60,939 nucleotides of DNA from Actinomycetota bacterium (GCA_947445525.1 CANFDS010000006.1:1-60939), one strand, 5' to 3'. Positions 7,826-16,964 are shown, counted from the stretch's first letter. Made by a program: numbers and translations. Notes: generated from the sequence alone by a model not told the origin.

Positions 7826-8602
7826 ATGGCGTTCGCGGGCGCGCTCGCCTGGCGGCTCGGCGTGTTCGCCGGCGAGCCGCGGCCGATCTTCGCGGCACTC
7901 GTTCCGTTCGTCGCCATGAGCGGCGACCCGTTCAGCGCCGTCAGCGTCTCGCTGGGCCGGATCCTCGGGGTCTTCGCCGGCGTCGGCATCGGCGTGGCGC
8001 TGCTGCACACCGGGCTCGGCCTCTACGCGCAGATCAGCCTCGGCCTGCTGGCGGGCGCCGTGGCCGGCATCCCGTTGCGGGTGGGCGGGCTGCCGAACGT
8101 GCAGGCGGCGGTGAGCGCGCTCTTCCTAATCGGGCTCGGCCGGCTGGACGTGGCGCACGTCGGCGTGACGCGCATCTGGGAGACCGCGATCGGTGCGGGT
8201 GTCGCGATCGTCGTGGCGGCGCTGCTGTGGCCGCCCGACCTGGCCCGTGAGCTGCGCCTGCGGCTCTCGCGGCTGCGGCAGGCGCTCGCGACCGACCTCA
8301 CCGCCGTGGCCGACGACCTCGCCACCGGTAGCGGTGCGGCCGCGACCGCGCTCGCCGACCTGCGCGCCAACTCGCTCGACGCCGTCCGCATGACCTTCGA
8401 CCTGGAGAGTGCTGCACGCGCCCTCCGGCTCAACCCGTTGCGCCGCCGCGACGCGCCCGCGGTGGCGAGCCTCGACCGGCGTGTCCGCATTGCCGCCCGC
8501 CTGTACCGCCATGCGCGCTCGGTCGCCCGGGACGTCGCCGACGCCGACCGGGCGCTGCACGGCACGGCGGCCGGGCTAGCCGCGGCCGCTAGGCTCGGGG
8601 CC
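7826..8602 (+). CDS. FUSC/aromatic-acid-exporter-like membrane domain, in frame with downstream ABC ATPase
   Basis: About 259 residues with five or six hydrophobic segments (for example LVPFVAMSGDPFSAVSVSLG, GVGIGVALL, ISLGLLAGAVAGIPL and AIGAGVAIVVAALLW) followed by a cytoplasmic helical tail rich in Arg and Ala. This is the half-size FUSC/ArAE pattern found in efflux proteins for aromatic or amphiphilic compounds. The start is uncertain: ATG 7826 is the first standard start, but the family-like sequence LVAEGRLALKM begins upstream, so a CTG start near 7742 is possible. There is no stop codon before the ABC ATPase at 8603; the frame runs straight into it. Confidence 0.65.
8590..8595 (+). promoter_or_regulatory. 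-10 box TAGGCT for internal leaderless start of ABC ATPase
   Basis: TAGGCT is followed by CGGGGCC (7 nt) and GTG 8603, the same geometry as other leaderless starts here. It lies at the end of the FUSC-like coding sequence and argues that the ATPase can be made separately. Confidence 0.55.
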
Positions 8603-9559
8603 GTGCCGACGCTCGCCATCGAGACCCGCGACCTCACCCGCACCTTCGGTGAAGTACGCGCCGTCGACTGCGTCGACCTGGCAATACCCGAGGGTGAGAT
8701 CTACGGCTTCCTCGGCCCGAACGGCGCCGGCAAGTCGACGCTGGTGCGGATGCTCTGCACGCTGCTGCTGCCGACGTCGGGCAGCGCGCTCGTCGCCGGC
8801 CACGACGTTGCCCGTGACCCCGAGCGCGTGCGGCTCTCGATCGGTGCCGCGCTCCAGTCGGCCGCCGTCGACCCCAAGCAGACCGGCCGCGAGCTGCTGC
8901 GGCTGCAGGCGCGCCTCTACGGCCTGCGCGGCGCCGAGATCACCCGCCGGGTCATACAGCTCGCCGAGCTCGTGGACATCGGCGCCGCGCTCGATCGCCG
9001 GCTCTCGACGTACTCGGGCGGCATGCGGCGCCGCCTCGACCTGGCGCTCGCCCTCGTCCACACCCCGACGATCCTCTTCCTCGACGAGCCGACCACCGGC
9101 CTCGACCCGGCCAGCCGGGTGCGCATCTGGGACGAGGTGCGCCGGCTCAACGCCGACGAGGGCATGACCATCTTTCTCACCACCCAGTACCTGGAGGAAG
9201 CGGACGAGCTCGCCACCCGCATCGGCATCATCGACAGCGGCCGCATCGCCGCCGAGGGCTCGCCGGCGGAGCTCAAGCGGCGGGTCGGCTCCGACGTCGT
9301 CGCGGCGCAGATCGCCGGCGACCCGGAGGTGGCCGCGGCGGCGGTACGTCGCATTCCCGGCGTCGAGGACGTCGCGGTGCACGACCACGAGCTGACGATC
9401 CGCACGCGCAACGGCTCCGAGGCGCTCTCGCCCGTCGCGCTCGCGCTGGACGCCTCGGGTGCCCGGGTGAAGAGCCTGACACTCCGCACGCCGACGCTCG
9501 ACGACGTCTTCCTCGACCTCACCGGAGGCCACCTGCGCGCCGGGGAGGAGGTCGCGTGA
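8603..9559 (+). CDS. ABC transporter ATP-binding protein, DrrA type
   Basis: 318 residues from GTG 8603. It has Walker A GPNGAGKST, the signature YSGGMRRRLDLA, Walker B TILFLDEPTTGLDP and a switch region LTTQYLEEADELA, then a C-terminal regulatory domain ending TLDDVFLDLTGGHL. That ending is typical of DrrA/daunorubicin-resistance and related drug or lipid exporters. It pairs with the permease that overlaps its stop (GTGA at 9556-9559). The reading frame is continuous with the FUSC-like domain upstream, so a larger fusion protein is also possible. Confidence 0.9.
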   Translation: MPTLAIETRDLTRTFGEVRAVDCVDLAIPEGEIYGFLGPNGAGKSTLVRMLCTLLLPTSGSALVAGHDVARDPERVRLSIGAALQSAAVDPKQTGRELLRLQARLYGLRGAEITRRVIQLAELVDIGAALDRRLSTYSGGMRRRLDLALALVHTPTILFLDEPTTGLDPASRVRIWDEVRRLNADEGMTIFLTTQYLEEADELATRIGIIDSGRIAAEGSPAELKRRVGSDVVAAQIAGDPEVAAAAVRRIPGVEDVAVHDHELTIRTRNGSEALSPVALALDASGARVKSLTLRTPTLDDVFLDLTGGHLRAGEEVA

Positions 9560-10386
9560 GCACGGGCACGCCGTCCACGGCGGCCGCCACTCCCGCTCCC
9601 GTCCACGCCCGCAAGGTCGGCTTCGCCGGCGATGTCGTCAGCGTGGCGATCCGCGCCCTGCGCTCGATTCCGCGCGACCCCGAGGTGATCATCCCCGCGC
9701 TGATCATCCCGGTGTTCTTCTTCTTCGTCAACGTCGGCGCGCTGTCCAAGCTGACGGGCGCGACGGGGGACGGGGGCGCCGGCTTCGACTACAAGGCGTT
9801 CCAGATCCCGACCGCGATCCTCTTCGCCGTGACGGGGATCTCGCGCGCGAACACCGTCGTCACCGACATCCAGACCGGCTACCTCGACCGGCTGCTGATG
9901 ACCCCGGTGAACCGGCTGGCGCTGCTCGTGGGGATGATGGTCGCCGACTTCGTGCTCGTCGTCGCGCTGACGATCCCGGTGATCGTGATGGGGCTGATCG
10001 TCGGCGTCTCGTTCGCGACCGGCGTGGGCGGGGCCGTGGCCTTCGTGCTGATCTCCGGCCTCTGGGGGCTCGTGTTCGCGGGCTTCCCCTACGCGATCGC
10101 GCTCAAGACGGGCAACCCGGCGGCCGTTAACACGAGCTTCGTCATCTTCTTTCCGTTCATGTTCCTGACCACCGCGTTCGTGCCGCAGGAGGCGCTCTCG
10201 GGGTGGCTGTCGGGGGCGGCGGACGCGAACCCCGTGACGTACTTGCTGGCGGCGCTGCGCAGCATCCTGATGGATGGCTGGGACGTGTCCGCCATCGCCA
10301 AGGGGCTCGGCGCGCTCGCCGGGGTCGGCGTCGTCACTTTCGGGCTGGCGCTGCTTGCGCTGCGCTCGCGGGTCAGGCGCAGCTAG
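9556..10386 (+). CDS. ABC-2 type permease, DrrB type
   Basis: 276 residues, GTG start overlapping the ATPase stop. An N-terminal cytoplasmic stretch with AIRALRSIPRDPEVIIPALI leads into six hydrophobic segments, including LLVGMMVADFVLVVALTIPVIVM and FVIFFPFMFLTTAFVPQEAL. The last is the conserved ABC-2 FLS.AFVP motif, and NPVTYLLAALRSI follows. It forms the membrane channel of the DrrAB-like exporter with the preceding ATPase. The substrate is unknown; a hydrophobic compound or lipid is usual for this family. Confidence 0.88.
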   Translation: MSTGTPSTAAATPAPVHARKVGFAGDVVSVAIRALRSIPRDPEVIIPALIIPVFFFFVNVGALSKLTGATGDGGAGFDYKAFQIPTAILFAVTGISRANTVVTDIQTGYLDRLLMTPVNRLALLVGMMVADFVLVVALTIPVIVMGLIVGVSFATGVGGAVAFVLISGLWGLVFAGFPYAIALKTGNPAAVNTSFVIFFPFMFLTTAFVPQEALSGWLSGAADANPVTYLLAALRSILMDGWDVSAIAKGLGALAGVGVVTFGLALLALRSRVRRS

Positions 10387-10408
10387 GCGCGGGCCGGCGC
10401 CTGCGGGG

Positions 10409-11872
10409 CTAGCGGGCCTGGCGGGGGCGCGGCGCGCCGGCCGCCGCGATCGTGCGCAGCATGCCGCCGAAGATGAAGCCGTGCATCGGCCAGAGGGCGT
10501 ACCAGTAGGCAAGCCCGAACAGGCCGTTGGGCTCGAAGACGGCGGTCTGCGTGATCTCGGCGGAGCCGGCGCCGTTCGACCGCACCTCGAACTGGAGCCA
10601 GGCGCGGCCCGGCACTTTCATCTCGGCGGCGAGCAGCAGCAGCGCGTCCTGCTCGAAGGCCTCGACGCGCCAGAAGTCGATCGTGTCGCCGACGCGGATG
10701 CCCATCGGGTCGCGTCGCCCGCGCCGTAGGCCGGGCCCGCCGACGAGCACGTCGAGCCAGCCACGCAGCCGCCACAGCAGCGCGCCCGCGTACCAGCCCG
10801 TCTCACCGCCGATGCGCTGGATCGGCGCGAACGCCGCTGCGGGCGGTGCCGCAACGATCGCCGACCGTGAGTCGACGAGCCGCGATCCCCGTCGCTCGCC
10901 CCCGTACGGCTGGGCCTGCGCGAACGCCTCGTCCGACCAGCGCGTCTCGGCGAACGCGCGGTCCTCGTTCGCGAGCGCCCGTGCCACTGCCTGAGCGAAC
11001 GCCAGCGGCCGCACCGGGAAGGCTGCGAGCGCCGCCGGGTCGAGGACAACCGTCCGGTTGCGCAGCGAATCGACGAGCTTGCGGCCGATCCCGGCGTGGA
11101 CGGGCGTCACGAGGCCGAGCCAGAGGCTCGACAGGTGCGGGCTGAGCACCGGCACCGGCAGCATCACGCGGCGGAGGCCGCGCTGCCGCGCGTACTCCTT
11201 CATCAGCTCGAGGTAGGTGACGGTGTCGGCCCCGCCGATCTCGAAGATCTCGCTGCCGCTCGGCTCACGGTCGAGCGCGGCCAGCAGATAGGCAATCACG
11301 TCCTCGATCGCGATCGGCTGGGCCTCCGTGTTGACCCACTTCGGGCAGATCATGAACGGGAGGCGGTCGACCAGCGCGCGCAGCATGTCGAACGAGGCGC
11401 TGCCGGAGCCGATCACGATCGACGCCCGCAGCTCGATCGTGGGCACGCCGCTCTCGCGCAGGATCCGCCCGACCTCCTGGCGGGACTCGAGATGCTTCGA
11501 CAGCTCGCCCCCCTCGCCGAGGCCGCCGACATAGACGATCCTGCGGACGCCCGCCACCAGCGCGGCCGCGCCGAACGCCTCGGCGGCGGCCCGGTCGGCA
11601 TCGTCGAAGGAGCGGGTCGAGCTCATCGAGTGGACGAGGTAGAAAGCGGTGTCGACACCGGCGAGCGCGGCCGGGATCGTCTCGGGGCGGAGCACATCGC
11701 CGCCGATGACCTCGGTGCCGGCGCCGACCCGCGGCGCGAGCAGCTCGGGGCGCCGCGAGAGGCAGCGAACGCGCTCGTCGCGCGCTTCGAGCGCGCTCAG
11801 CAGCCGACCGCCGATGTAGCCGGTGGCGCCCGTCAGGAGAATCAGGCGGTGTGGCATCGCGGTCGCCGTCAC
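10409..11872 (-). CDS. NAD(P)-binding SDR-family protein with DUF2867 C-terminal domain
   Basis: 487 residues from GTG 11872, or 482 from ATG 11857. The N-terminal extended SDR/NmrA-like Rossmann domain has LILLTGATGYIGGRLLSAL, GVDTAFYLVHSMSS and RIVYVGGLGE. The C-terminal 160 residues (MGIRVGDTIDFWRVEAFE and GLFGLAYWYALWPMHGFIF) match DUF2867. Fusions of this kind are common and of unknown reaction. GTG 11872 overlaps the hemolysin III stop by 4 nt (GTGA), so translation is probably coupled; that is why the longer start is preferred. Confidence 0.82.
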   Translation of the reverse strand: MTATAMPHRLILLTGATGYIGGRLLSALEARDERVRCLSRRPELLAPRVGAGTEVIGGDVLRPETIPAALAGVDTAFYLVHSMSSTRSFDDADRAAAEAFGAAALVAGVRRIVYVGGLGEGGELSKHLESRQEVGRILRESGVPTIELRASIVIGSGSASFDMLRALVDRLPFMICPKWVNTEAQPIAIEDVIAYLLAALDREPSGSEIFEIGGADTVTYLELMKEYARQRGLRRVMLPVPVLSPHLSSLWLGLVTPVHAGIGRKLVDSLRNRTVVLDPAALAAFPVRPLAFAQAVARALANEDRAFAETRWSDEAFAQAQPYGGERRGSRLVDSRSAIVAAPPAAAFAPIQRIGGETGWYAGALLWRLRGWLDVLVGGPGLRRGRRDPMGIRVGDTIDFWRVEAFEQDALLLLAAEMKVPGRAWLQFEVRSNGAGSAEITQTAVFEPNGLFGLAYWYALWPMHGFIFGGMLRTIAAAGAPRPRQAR

Positions 11873-12537
11873 TGCCCGAGCGGTAGCACGAAGAAGGCGA
11901 CCACGGCGTACTGCAGCGCGACCGCGGCGATCACGAGCGCGTGGAACACCTCGTGGTAGCCGAAGATCGTCGGAAACGGGTCGGGGCGCCGGCGCGCATA
12001 GACGATCCCGCCGACCGTGTAGGCGACCCCGCCGGTCACCAGCAGCAGCGCTCCGGTGATGCCGATGCCGCTGAACAGCTGCGGCGCCACGATGACACCG
12101 ACCCAGCCGAGCGCAATCGCGCTCACGGCGGCCAGCCACTTGGGCGCATCCACCCAGAGCATCTTCAGCAGGATCGCGGCTCCGGCACCGCTCCAGACGA
12201 CCGCCAGCACGACGATCTTCCAGCTGCCGTCCAGTACGAGCAGCGCGAACGGCGTGTAGGTGCCTGCGATGAGCGTGTAGATCATCGCGTGATCCATGCG
12301 CCGCATCCAGCGGCGGGCCGGCGCCGACCAGGTGCGCCGGTGGTAGAGCGCGCTGGTGCCGAACATCGCGGCGACGCTGACCCCGAACACGATTGCGCCC
12401 GAGATGCCCGCGGCACCCTGCGCCTTCAGCCCGAGCAGCACGGCGAGGGCGATCGCGACGAAGAACGCCACCTCGTGCGACACGCCGCGCAGCACCGGTT
12501 TGACCGCGACGCCCGCGGCGGAGGGAACGAGACTCAC
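11869..12537 (-). CDS. Hemolysin III / PAQR-like seven-TM protein
   Basis: 222 residues with seven hydrophobic segments. Conserved polar residues of the hemolysin III/YqfA/PAQR family are present: SALYHRRTW after TM2, RRMDHAMIY in TM3 and [11 protein letters not shown] near the end, which provide Ser, Asp and three His as a putative metal site. The family is linked to membrane homeostasis or lipid hydrolysis; its bacterial role is not settled. It is first in a two-gene minus-strand operon with the SDR/DUF2867 protein. The start is ATG 12537, back to back with the sulfurtransferase gene. Confidence 0.88.
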   Translation of the reverse strand: MSLVPSAAGVAVKPVLRGVSHEVAFFVAIALAVLLGLKAQGAAGISGAIVFGVSVAAMFGTSALYHRRTWSAPARRWMRRMDHAMIYTLIAGTYTPFALLVLDGSWKIVVLAVVWSGAGAAILLKMLWVDAPKWLAAVSAIALGWVGVIVAPQLFSGIGITGALLLVTGGVAYTVGGIVYARRRPDPFPTIFGYHEVFHALVIAAVALQYAVVAFFVLPLGQ

Positions 12538-12620
12538 GACAGAAGGGTAGCGGTCGGCGCAGCCCTCACCGGCGCGACTACGCTAACGGGCGTCCCTGCC
12601 GCAGCACGAGAGGAGCACCG

Positions 12621-13493
12621 ATGCCCGTCGAGCGCGATCCCGACGCCAAGCTCGCGTCCTACGCCCATCCGGAGCGTCTGGTCACCACGGCCTGGCTCGC
12701 CGCCCGGCTCGACGACCCGAACATCGTCGTCGCCGAGTCCGACGAGGACGTGCTGCTGTACGAGACCGGTCACATCCCGGGCGCCGTCAAGCTCGACTGG
12801 CACAACGACCTCAACGACCAGGTTGCGCGCGACTACGTTGACGCCGACGGCTTCGCGGCGCTGATGGCGCGGAAGGGCATCAGTCGCGACACGACGATCG
12901 TCTTCTACGGCGACAACAACAACTGGTGGGCCGCCTACGCCCTCTGGGTGTGCTCGCTGTTCGGCCACGCGGACGTGCGCCTGCTCGACGGCGGCCGTGC
13001 CAAGTGGATCGCCGAGGGGCGCGCTGTGACGCGGGACGTGCCGCAGCCGGCGCCCACCGTGTACCCCGTCGTGCCGCGCGACGACCGCACGCTGCGCGCC
13101 TTCAAGGAGGACGTGCTCGCGCACATCGGCAAGGGGCCGCTCGTCGACGTCCGCTCGCCCGGCGAGTACTCGGGCGAGCTGTCGCACATGCCCGACTACC
13201 CGCAGGAGGGCGCGATCCGCACGGGGCACATCCCCACCGCGCGGAGCGTCCCCTGGAAGCGCGCCGCCAACGACGACGGCAGCTTCCGCACGCGCGCCGA
13301 GCTCGAGGCGATCTACTTCGCCGAGCAGGGCATCGGCGCCGCCGACCACGTCGTCGCCTACTGCCGCATCGGCGAGCGCTCGAGCCACACCTGGTTCGTG
13401 CTGAAGCACCTGCTCGGGCTGGAGAACGTCCGCAACTACGACGGCTCGTGGGTCGAGTGGGGCAACGCAGTGCGTGTCCCCATCGAGAAGTAG
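12621..13493 (+). CDS. Thiosulfate/3-mercaptopyruvate sulfurtransferase, CysA/SseA type
   Basis: 290 residues, two rhodanese domains. The N-terminal inactive domain has [18 protein letters not shown]; the C-terminal catalytic domain has [26 protein letters not shown] and the active loop [15 protein letters not shown]. The loop Cys carries the persulfide, and CRIGERS is the signature of mycobacterial CysA2/CysA3 sulfurtransferases. GAGAGGAG lies 6 nt before the ATG. The following SufE-like gene begins 6 nt after its stop, so the pair probably moves sulfane sulfur towards Fe-S cluster assembly or related thiolation. Confidence 0.92.
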   Translation: MPVERDPDAKLASYAHPERLVTTAWLAARLDDPNIVVAESDEDVLLYETGHIPGAVKLDWHNDLNDQVARDYVDADGFAALMARKGISRDTTIVFYGDNNNWWAAYALWVCSLFGHADVRLLDGGRAKWIAEGRAVTRDVPQPAPTVYPVVPRDDRTLRAFKEDVLAHIGKGPLVDVRSPGEYSGELSHMPDYPQEGAIRTGHIPTARSVPWKRAANDDGSFRTRAELEAIYFAEQGIGAADHVVAYCRIGERSSHTWFVLKHLLGLENVRNYDGSWVEWGNAVRVPIEK

Positions 13494-13498
13494 CGGGG

Positions 13499-13942
13499 AT
13501 GGAGGGCACGCTGCGTCCCGCGTTGCAGGTGATCGTCGACGAGTTCGCCGACTACGAGCGCGAGCTGCGCCTCGAGCTGCTGCTGGAGTACGCGGACTCG
13601 CTGCCGCCGCTGCCGGAGCGGCTGCTCGCCGACCGCGGCAGCTTCGAGCGGGTGCAGGAGTGCCAGACGCCGCTCTACGTCGCCGTCGAGGCCGAGGACG
13701 GGCGTGTGCGCCTCTACTTCGACGCGCCGCCCGAGGCGCCGACGACGCGCGGCTACGCGAGCGTGCTGGCCGCCGGCCTGGACGGCGCCACGGTCGCGGA
13801 GGTGCTGGCGACCCCTGCCGACTTCTACGTGCAGATGAAGCTGGGCGAGCTGATCTCACCGCTGCGCCTGCGTGGCATGAGCGCGCTGCTGGGGATCATC
13901 AAGCGCAAGGTGGCGCAGGCCGCTGCTGCGGGCGGGGTCTAG
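13499..13942 (+). CDS. SufE-family sulfur acceptor protein
   Basis: 147 residues. The conserved sulfur-accepting Cys55 lies in RVQECQTPLYV, followed by VRLYFDAPPEAPTTRGYASVL and the C-terminal LRLRGMSALLGIIKRKV, all standard for SufE/YgdK. SufE takes persulfide sulfur from a desulfurase (SufS) and raises its activity. Here no suf genes are near; the immediate partner is the CysA-type sulfurtransferase 6 nt upstream, a pairing also known in actinobacteria. Sulfur relay from thiosulfate is a reasonable inference. Confidence 0.9.
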   Translation: MEGTLRPALQVIVDEFADYERELRLELLLEYADSLPPLPERLLADRGSFERVQECQTPLYVAVEAEDGRVRLYFDAPPEAPTTRGYASVLAAGLDGATVAEVLATPADFYVQMKLGELISPLRLRGMSALLGIIKRKVAQAAAAGGV

Positions 13943-14039
13943 CCCGAGAGCTGCGGCGTCCTGGATGTGCGGACGGGCAGCGTGCCACGGTGCTATCTGG
14001 CCTCGCCGCTCCCGCTCAGGTCAGCTCAGCGGTGGGGCG

Positions 14040-14069
14040 TTGACAGGCTGTCGGCCCGACCGCGACACT
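14040..14069 (+). promoter_or_regulatory. Promoter TTGACA-18 nt-GACACT for the VOC gene
   Basis: A perfect -35 TTGACA (14040-14045) and a GACACT -10 (14064-14069) are separated by 18 nt. The expected start site is about 20 nt before ATG 14097, leaving room for the AGAGGAG ribosome binding site at 14084-14090. Confidence 0.6.
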
Positions 14070-14096
14070 CGGACGATTCCAGGCAGAGGAGCGAGC

Positions 14097-15041
14097 ATGC
14101 AGGTGGACGGGCTGGCGTACATCGCGATCGGGAGCGGCGACATGGAGCTGTCGCTGAGGCTGTACCGCGATGCGCTGGGGATGACGGTGCACGGCGACGA
14201 GACGGTCTCCGGGGCCGCCGTCGAGCGCTACTATGGCCTTCCGCCGGGCGGCTCGGTCAGGCAGGTGATGCTCGGTCAGCAGGACGTCCGCTACGGCATG
14301 CTCCAGCTGCTCGACTTCGGCGCCGCCGCCACCGGGCGCGTGCTGGACAGCGCCACCGCTGTCGACCACGGCCACATCAAGACGCTCGACGTCTTCGTCG
14401 ACGACTACGCCGTCGCCTCCGAGCGCCTCCTCGCCGCCGGATTCCAGTGGGAGACGGAGCCGCGCACCTATCCCGCCGGCGACATCTCCGCCACCGAGGG
14501 CCACATCCATGCCCCCGACGACGTGCTGCTCGCGATCATCCAGATCCACGGTGCGCCGCGCGCCGTCTTCGCCCGCGCCGACGGCCTGTTCAGCGAGGTC
14601 GGCGCATCGTCGCAGATCGTCGGCGACCTGGCCGCGCACACCCGCTTCTTCGGCGAGGGCTGCGGGTTCACCGTCCACTATGACGCGGAGCTGACCGGCC
14701 CCGGCGTCGACTCGCTCGTCGGGCTGCCGGAAGGCACCGGCCTGCACATGACGATCATGGCGCCGGAGGGGTACACCACCGGCAAGGTCGGGCTGATCGA
14801 GTACGGCGCGACCGCCGCCGGCCGCTCGCTGGCCGGGCAGTCGTGGCCGCCGCGCCTGGGCATGCTCGCCCACGGCTTCGTCGTCCGCGAGCTCGACGCC
14901 GTCTGCGCAAGGCTCGCCGGGCTCGGCGGGGAGGTGCGGGTGGCGCCGGCGCCGGTCACGCTCGCCCCCTGGGGGCAGCCGCGGGCCAGTGCAGTCGCCA
15001 CCCCCGAGGGGCTGCGCCTGGAACTGGTCGAGGCCCCCTGA
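14097..15041 (+). CDS. Two-domain VOC (glyoxalase/dioxygenase-fold) protein
   Basis: 314 residues with two vicinal-oxygen-chelate modules. The first begins LAYIAIGSGDMELSLRLYRD and ends HIHAPDDVLLAIIQIHG; the second covers ASSQIVGDLAAHTRFFGEGCG to the C-terminal ASAVATPEGLRLELVEA. VOC members include extradiol dioxygenases, glyoxalases and resistance proteins; the metal ligands are not clear enough here to choose. It has its own promoter and a good Shine-Dalgarno sequence, and it converges on the SipW/TasA block across a strong hairpin. Confidence 0.75.
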   Translation: MQVDGLAYIAIGSGDMELSLRLYRDALGMTVHGDETVSGAAVERYYGLPPGGSVRQVMLGQQDVRYGMLQLLDFGAAATGRVLDSATAVDHGHIKTLDVFVDDYAVASERLLAAGFQWETEPRTYPAGDISATEGHIHAPDDVLLAIIQIHGAPRAVFARADGLFSEVGASSQIVGDLAAHTRFFGEGCGFTVHYDAELTGPGVDSLVGLPEGTGLHMTIMAPEGYTTGKVGLIEYGATAAGRSLAGQSWPPRLGMLAHGFVVRELDAVCARLAGLGGEVRVAPAPVTLAPWGQPRASAVATPEGLRLELVEAP

Positions 15042-15058
15042 GGGACCTCGAAAAAAGA

Positions 15059-15096
15059 GGCGGGGTGGGTCGCCGTCCCCTGCGACCCACCCCGCC
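15059..15096 (-). terminator. Intrinsic terminator of the SipW/TasA-like operon
   Basis: A perfect 15-bp stem (15059-15073 with 15082-15096) and 8-nt loop. Read on the minus strand it is followed by CTC and six T's (15056-15051), a classic rho-independent terminator just after the stop of the TasA-like gene. It may also stop plus-strand transcription from the VOC gene, though there is no T-run on that side. Confidence 0.85.
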
Positions 15097-15146
15097 GTTC
15101 GTCCGCTTCACCGCCGCCACGGGAAGCGGAAGCTGGTGCTACTGCG

Positions 15147-15769
15147 CTACCTGTTCGTCGCCGTCCGCTGTGTGCCGGTGAGGGCGAACGTGAGGGTCGA
15201 GCTGAGGCCCTGGAACGTGTTCCCGGCCGTGCTCGGCAGCGTCAGCGTGATCCGCAGGTTGTCTGCGGAGCCCGCCGTCAGCGATGACAGGCTGGACAGG
15301 GCCATGGACGCCCCGATCACGGCCCGCGAGGCCAGCACCGTCGTGGTCGAGCCATCGCAGGTGTAGGTGAAGGCGGGCTCGAGCCGGCCTCCGTCCAGGC
15401 GACGGAGCACTTCTCGATGAGCATCTGGAGCCCGTCGGTGACGTCGGTGTCGAGCAGCGAGCTGGGCGACGCGGTCGTCGTCAGCGTCACGCCGGACAGG
15501 TCGATCGTCCCCGTGTTCGACAGTGTCACCGAGCGCTGCATCGTGTCGCCGGCCGCCACGGTGGTGGCGTTGATGTTGAGCCGGTTCGTCGATGTGTCTG
15601 TCGCTCCGAGGGCGATCACGACAGTGCCTGTCGCAACGCTGGTGGACGCAGACGTCGAGCTGGTGAACGTTGCGAACGTGCCGAGCCCCGCGACCGCCGA
15701 TGCGACACCGACGACTGCGAATGACGTAGCAACCTTCGCGCCCAGCGATAGGTCGCGGAAGAAATGCAC
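15147..15769 (-). pseudogene. TasA/camelysin-like SipW substrate, frameshifted copy
   Basis: GTG 15769 with AGGAGGT 8 nt upstream. The N-terminal signal segment (LGAKVATSFAVVGVASAVAGLGTFA) precedes TFTSSTSAS, then TGTVVIALGATDTSTNRLNI and SVTLSNTGTIDLSGVTLTT. At about 15375-15390 the frame breaks after CSVAWTEAGSS; the next frame continues AFTYTCDGSTTTVLASRAVIG and ends TFALTGTQRTATNR at 15147. One extra C in the CCC of this stretch would restore a single protein of about 207 residues. It resembles SipW-processed biofilm or surface proteins (TasA, CalY). The intact paralogue is at 16482-16964, upstream of the peptidase gene. Confidence 0.8.
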
Positions 15770-15861
15770 GATTCAAACCTCCTGAGTTGGCATTCTTGCC
15801 GGGCTCCCTGTCGCCTCGATCCCTGAGGCGGTGGCATTGCTATGGAGGAGCCTCACTGCGG

Positions 15862-16479
15862 TCATTGTCCGGGAGCTCCGACAATTTCTCCCTCGTCCGA
15901 GTGATCAGACGATCTGGGCGTCGCGGCGCGGCCGGCGCAGGTGCAGGCGGGCGCGCAGGCGCAGGCCGCCCGGCACAGCCAGATCCGCAGCAGCAGGCGG
16001 AGGACGAGCAGCGCGGGCGCCAGGAGCAGGGCGAGCAGGCGGAGCTGCGGATTGCGCATCTGCAGGATCACCCACCCGAGCTCTGGCACGGTATACGTGA
16101 CCACCCAGGTGCGGTCGCCGGTGAGTTGCGCGTTCCAGGGGTCGGGGCCCTCGTTCGCATCGCCCTTGGTCAGCACCATGGGCTCGCTGCCCCCGCTGAC
16201 GATCTCGATCACCCGGTGGCTCTCGACACGGTGGTCGCCCACCGGAATCCGGAACGAGACGACATGGCCGACGCGAAGGCGTGAGAGCGGAACCGTGGTC
16301 GAGATCACGAGGTCGCCGCGCGAGAACATCGGCACCATCGAGTCCGAGAGCACGGTGACGGGTCGGTACAGGCCGGTGCGCGGCCCGATTGCGAGCAGCA
16401 GCAGGAGCAGCGACAGGGCCGTGAGCGCACGTAGCGCCCCTTCCAGGACGCCCCGTCCGTGAGCTGTCACTGCACTCAT
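15862..16479 (-). CDS. SipW-type signal peptidase I
   Basis: 205 residues. TM1 (LRALTALSLLLLLLAIG) precedes VTVLSDSMVPMFSRGDLVI with catalytic Ser47. SHRVIEI holds His88 in the place of the usual Lys, giving the Ser-His dyad of the SipW/archaeal/ER class. VLTKGDANEGPDPW is the conserved box D/E, and a second TM (LRLLALLLAPALLVLRLLL) lies near the C-terminus. It lies 2 nt after the stop of one TasA-like gene and 92 nt before the other, so it very likely cleaves their signal peptides. The Cys-rich C-terminal tail (CRAACACAPACTCAG) is unusual. Confidence 0.9.
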   Translation of the reverse strand: MSAVTAHGRGVLEGALRALTALSLLLLLLAIGPRTGLYRPVTVLSDSMVPMFSRGDLVISTTVPLSRLRVGHVVSFRIPVGDHRVESHRVIEIVSGGSEPMVLTKGDANEGPDPWNAQLTGDRTWVVTYTVPELGWVILQMRNPQLRLLALLLAPALLVLRLLLRIWLCRAACACAPACTCAGRAATPRSSDHSDEGEIVGAPGQ

Positions 16480-16481
16480 CG

Positions 16482-16964
16482 CTACTTGCTCGTCGCTGTC
16501 CGCTGCACGCCGGTGAAGGCGTAGGTGACGGTGGAGGTGATGTTCTGGAACGTGTTGCCTGCGGCTCCGGGCAGCGTCAGCCGCAGGTGATCAGTCGCGC
16601 CGGCCGTCAGCGAGCTGAGGTTGGAGAGCGCGATCGTCGAGCCGATGACGGCGCGCGAAGCCAGCGCGCTCGTCGTCAGCGTCACTCCCGCGAGATCGAT
16701 CGAGCCGGCGTTCGTGAGGTCGAACGAGCGCTGCATCGTGTCGCCGCGAGCGATGTCGCTGGCGCTGATGTTGAGGCGGTTCGTCGAGGCGCCTGTGGCG
16801 CCCAGCGCAATCGTGACCGTACCGGTCGCGGGTGTGCTGCTGGCCGAGGTGGTGCTCGTGAAGGAGGCAAACGTGCCGAGGCCGCCGACGCTCACGGCTG
16901 CGCCCACGAGGACGGCCGACAGGAGCAGCTTCTGCCCGATCGAGAGGTGTCTGCTGGTTCTCAT
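16482..16964 (-). CDS. TasA/camelysin-like secreted protein, intact short paralogue
   Basis: 160 residues from ATG 16964 (purine-rich AGAGAG upstream). The signal segment IGQKLLLSAVLVGAAVSVGG leads to LGTFASFTSTTSAS, then TGTVTIALGATGASTNRLNIS, SFDLTNAGSIDLAGVTLTT and a C-terminus TYAFTGVQRTATSK. It aligns along its length with the 15147-15769 gene but lacks about 40 residues between VTLTT and LASRAVIG, the part holding the Cys and Trp residues in the other copy. It is probably exported by Sec and processed by the adjacent SipW peptidase into a surface or fibre protein. Confidence 0.8.
   Translation of the reverse strand: MRTSRHLSIGQKLLLSAVLVGAAVSVGGLGTFASFTSTTSASSTPATGTVTIALGATGASTNRLNISASDIARGDTMQRSFDLTNAGSIDLAGVTLTTSALASRAVIGSTIALSNLSSLTAGATDHLRLTLPGAAGNTFQNITSTVTYAFTGVQRTATSK

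Noticed and set aside
15375-15390. Phase-variable homopolymer in the TasA-like gene
   Set aside because: The frameshift lies at only three C's, too short for typical slippage-driven phase variation.
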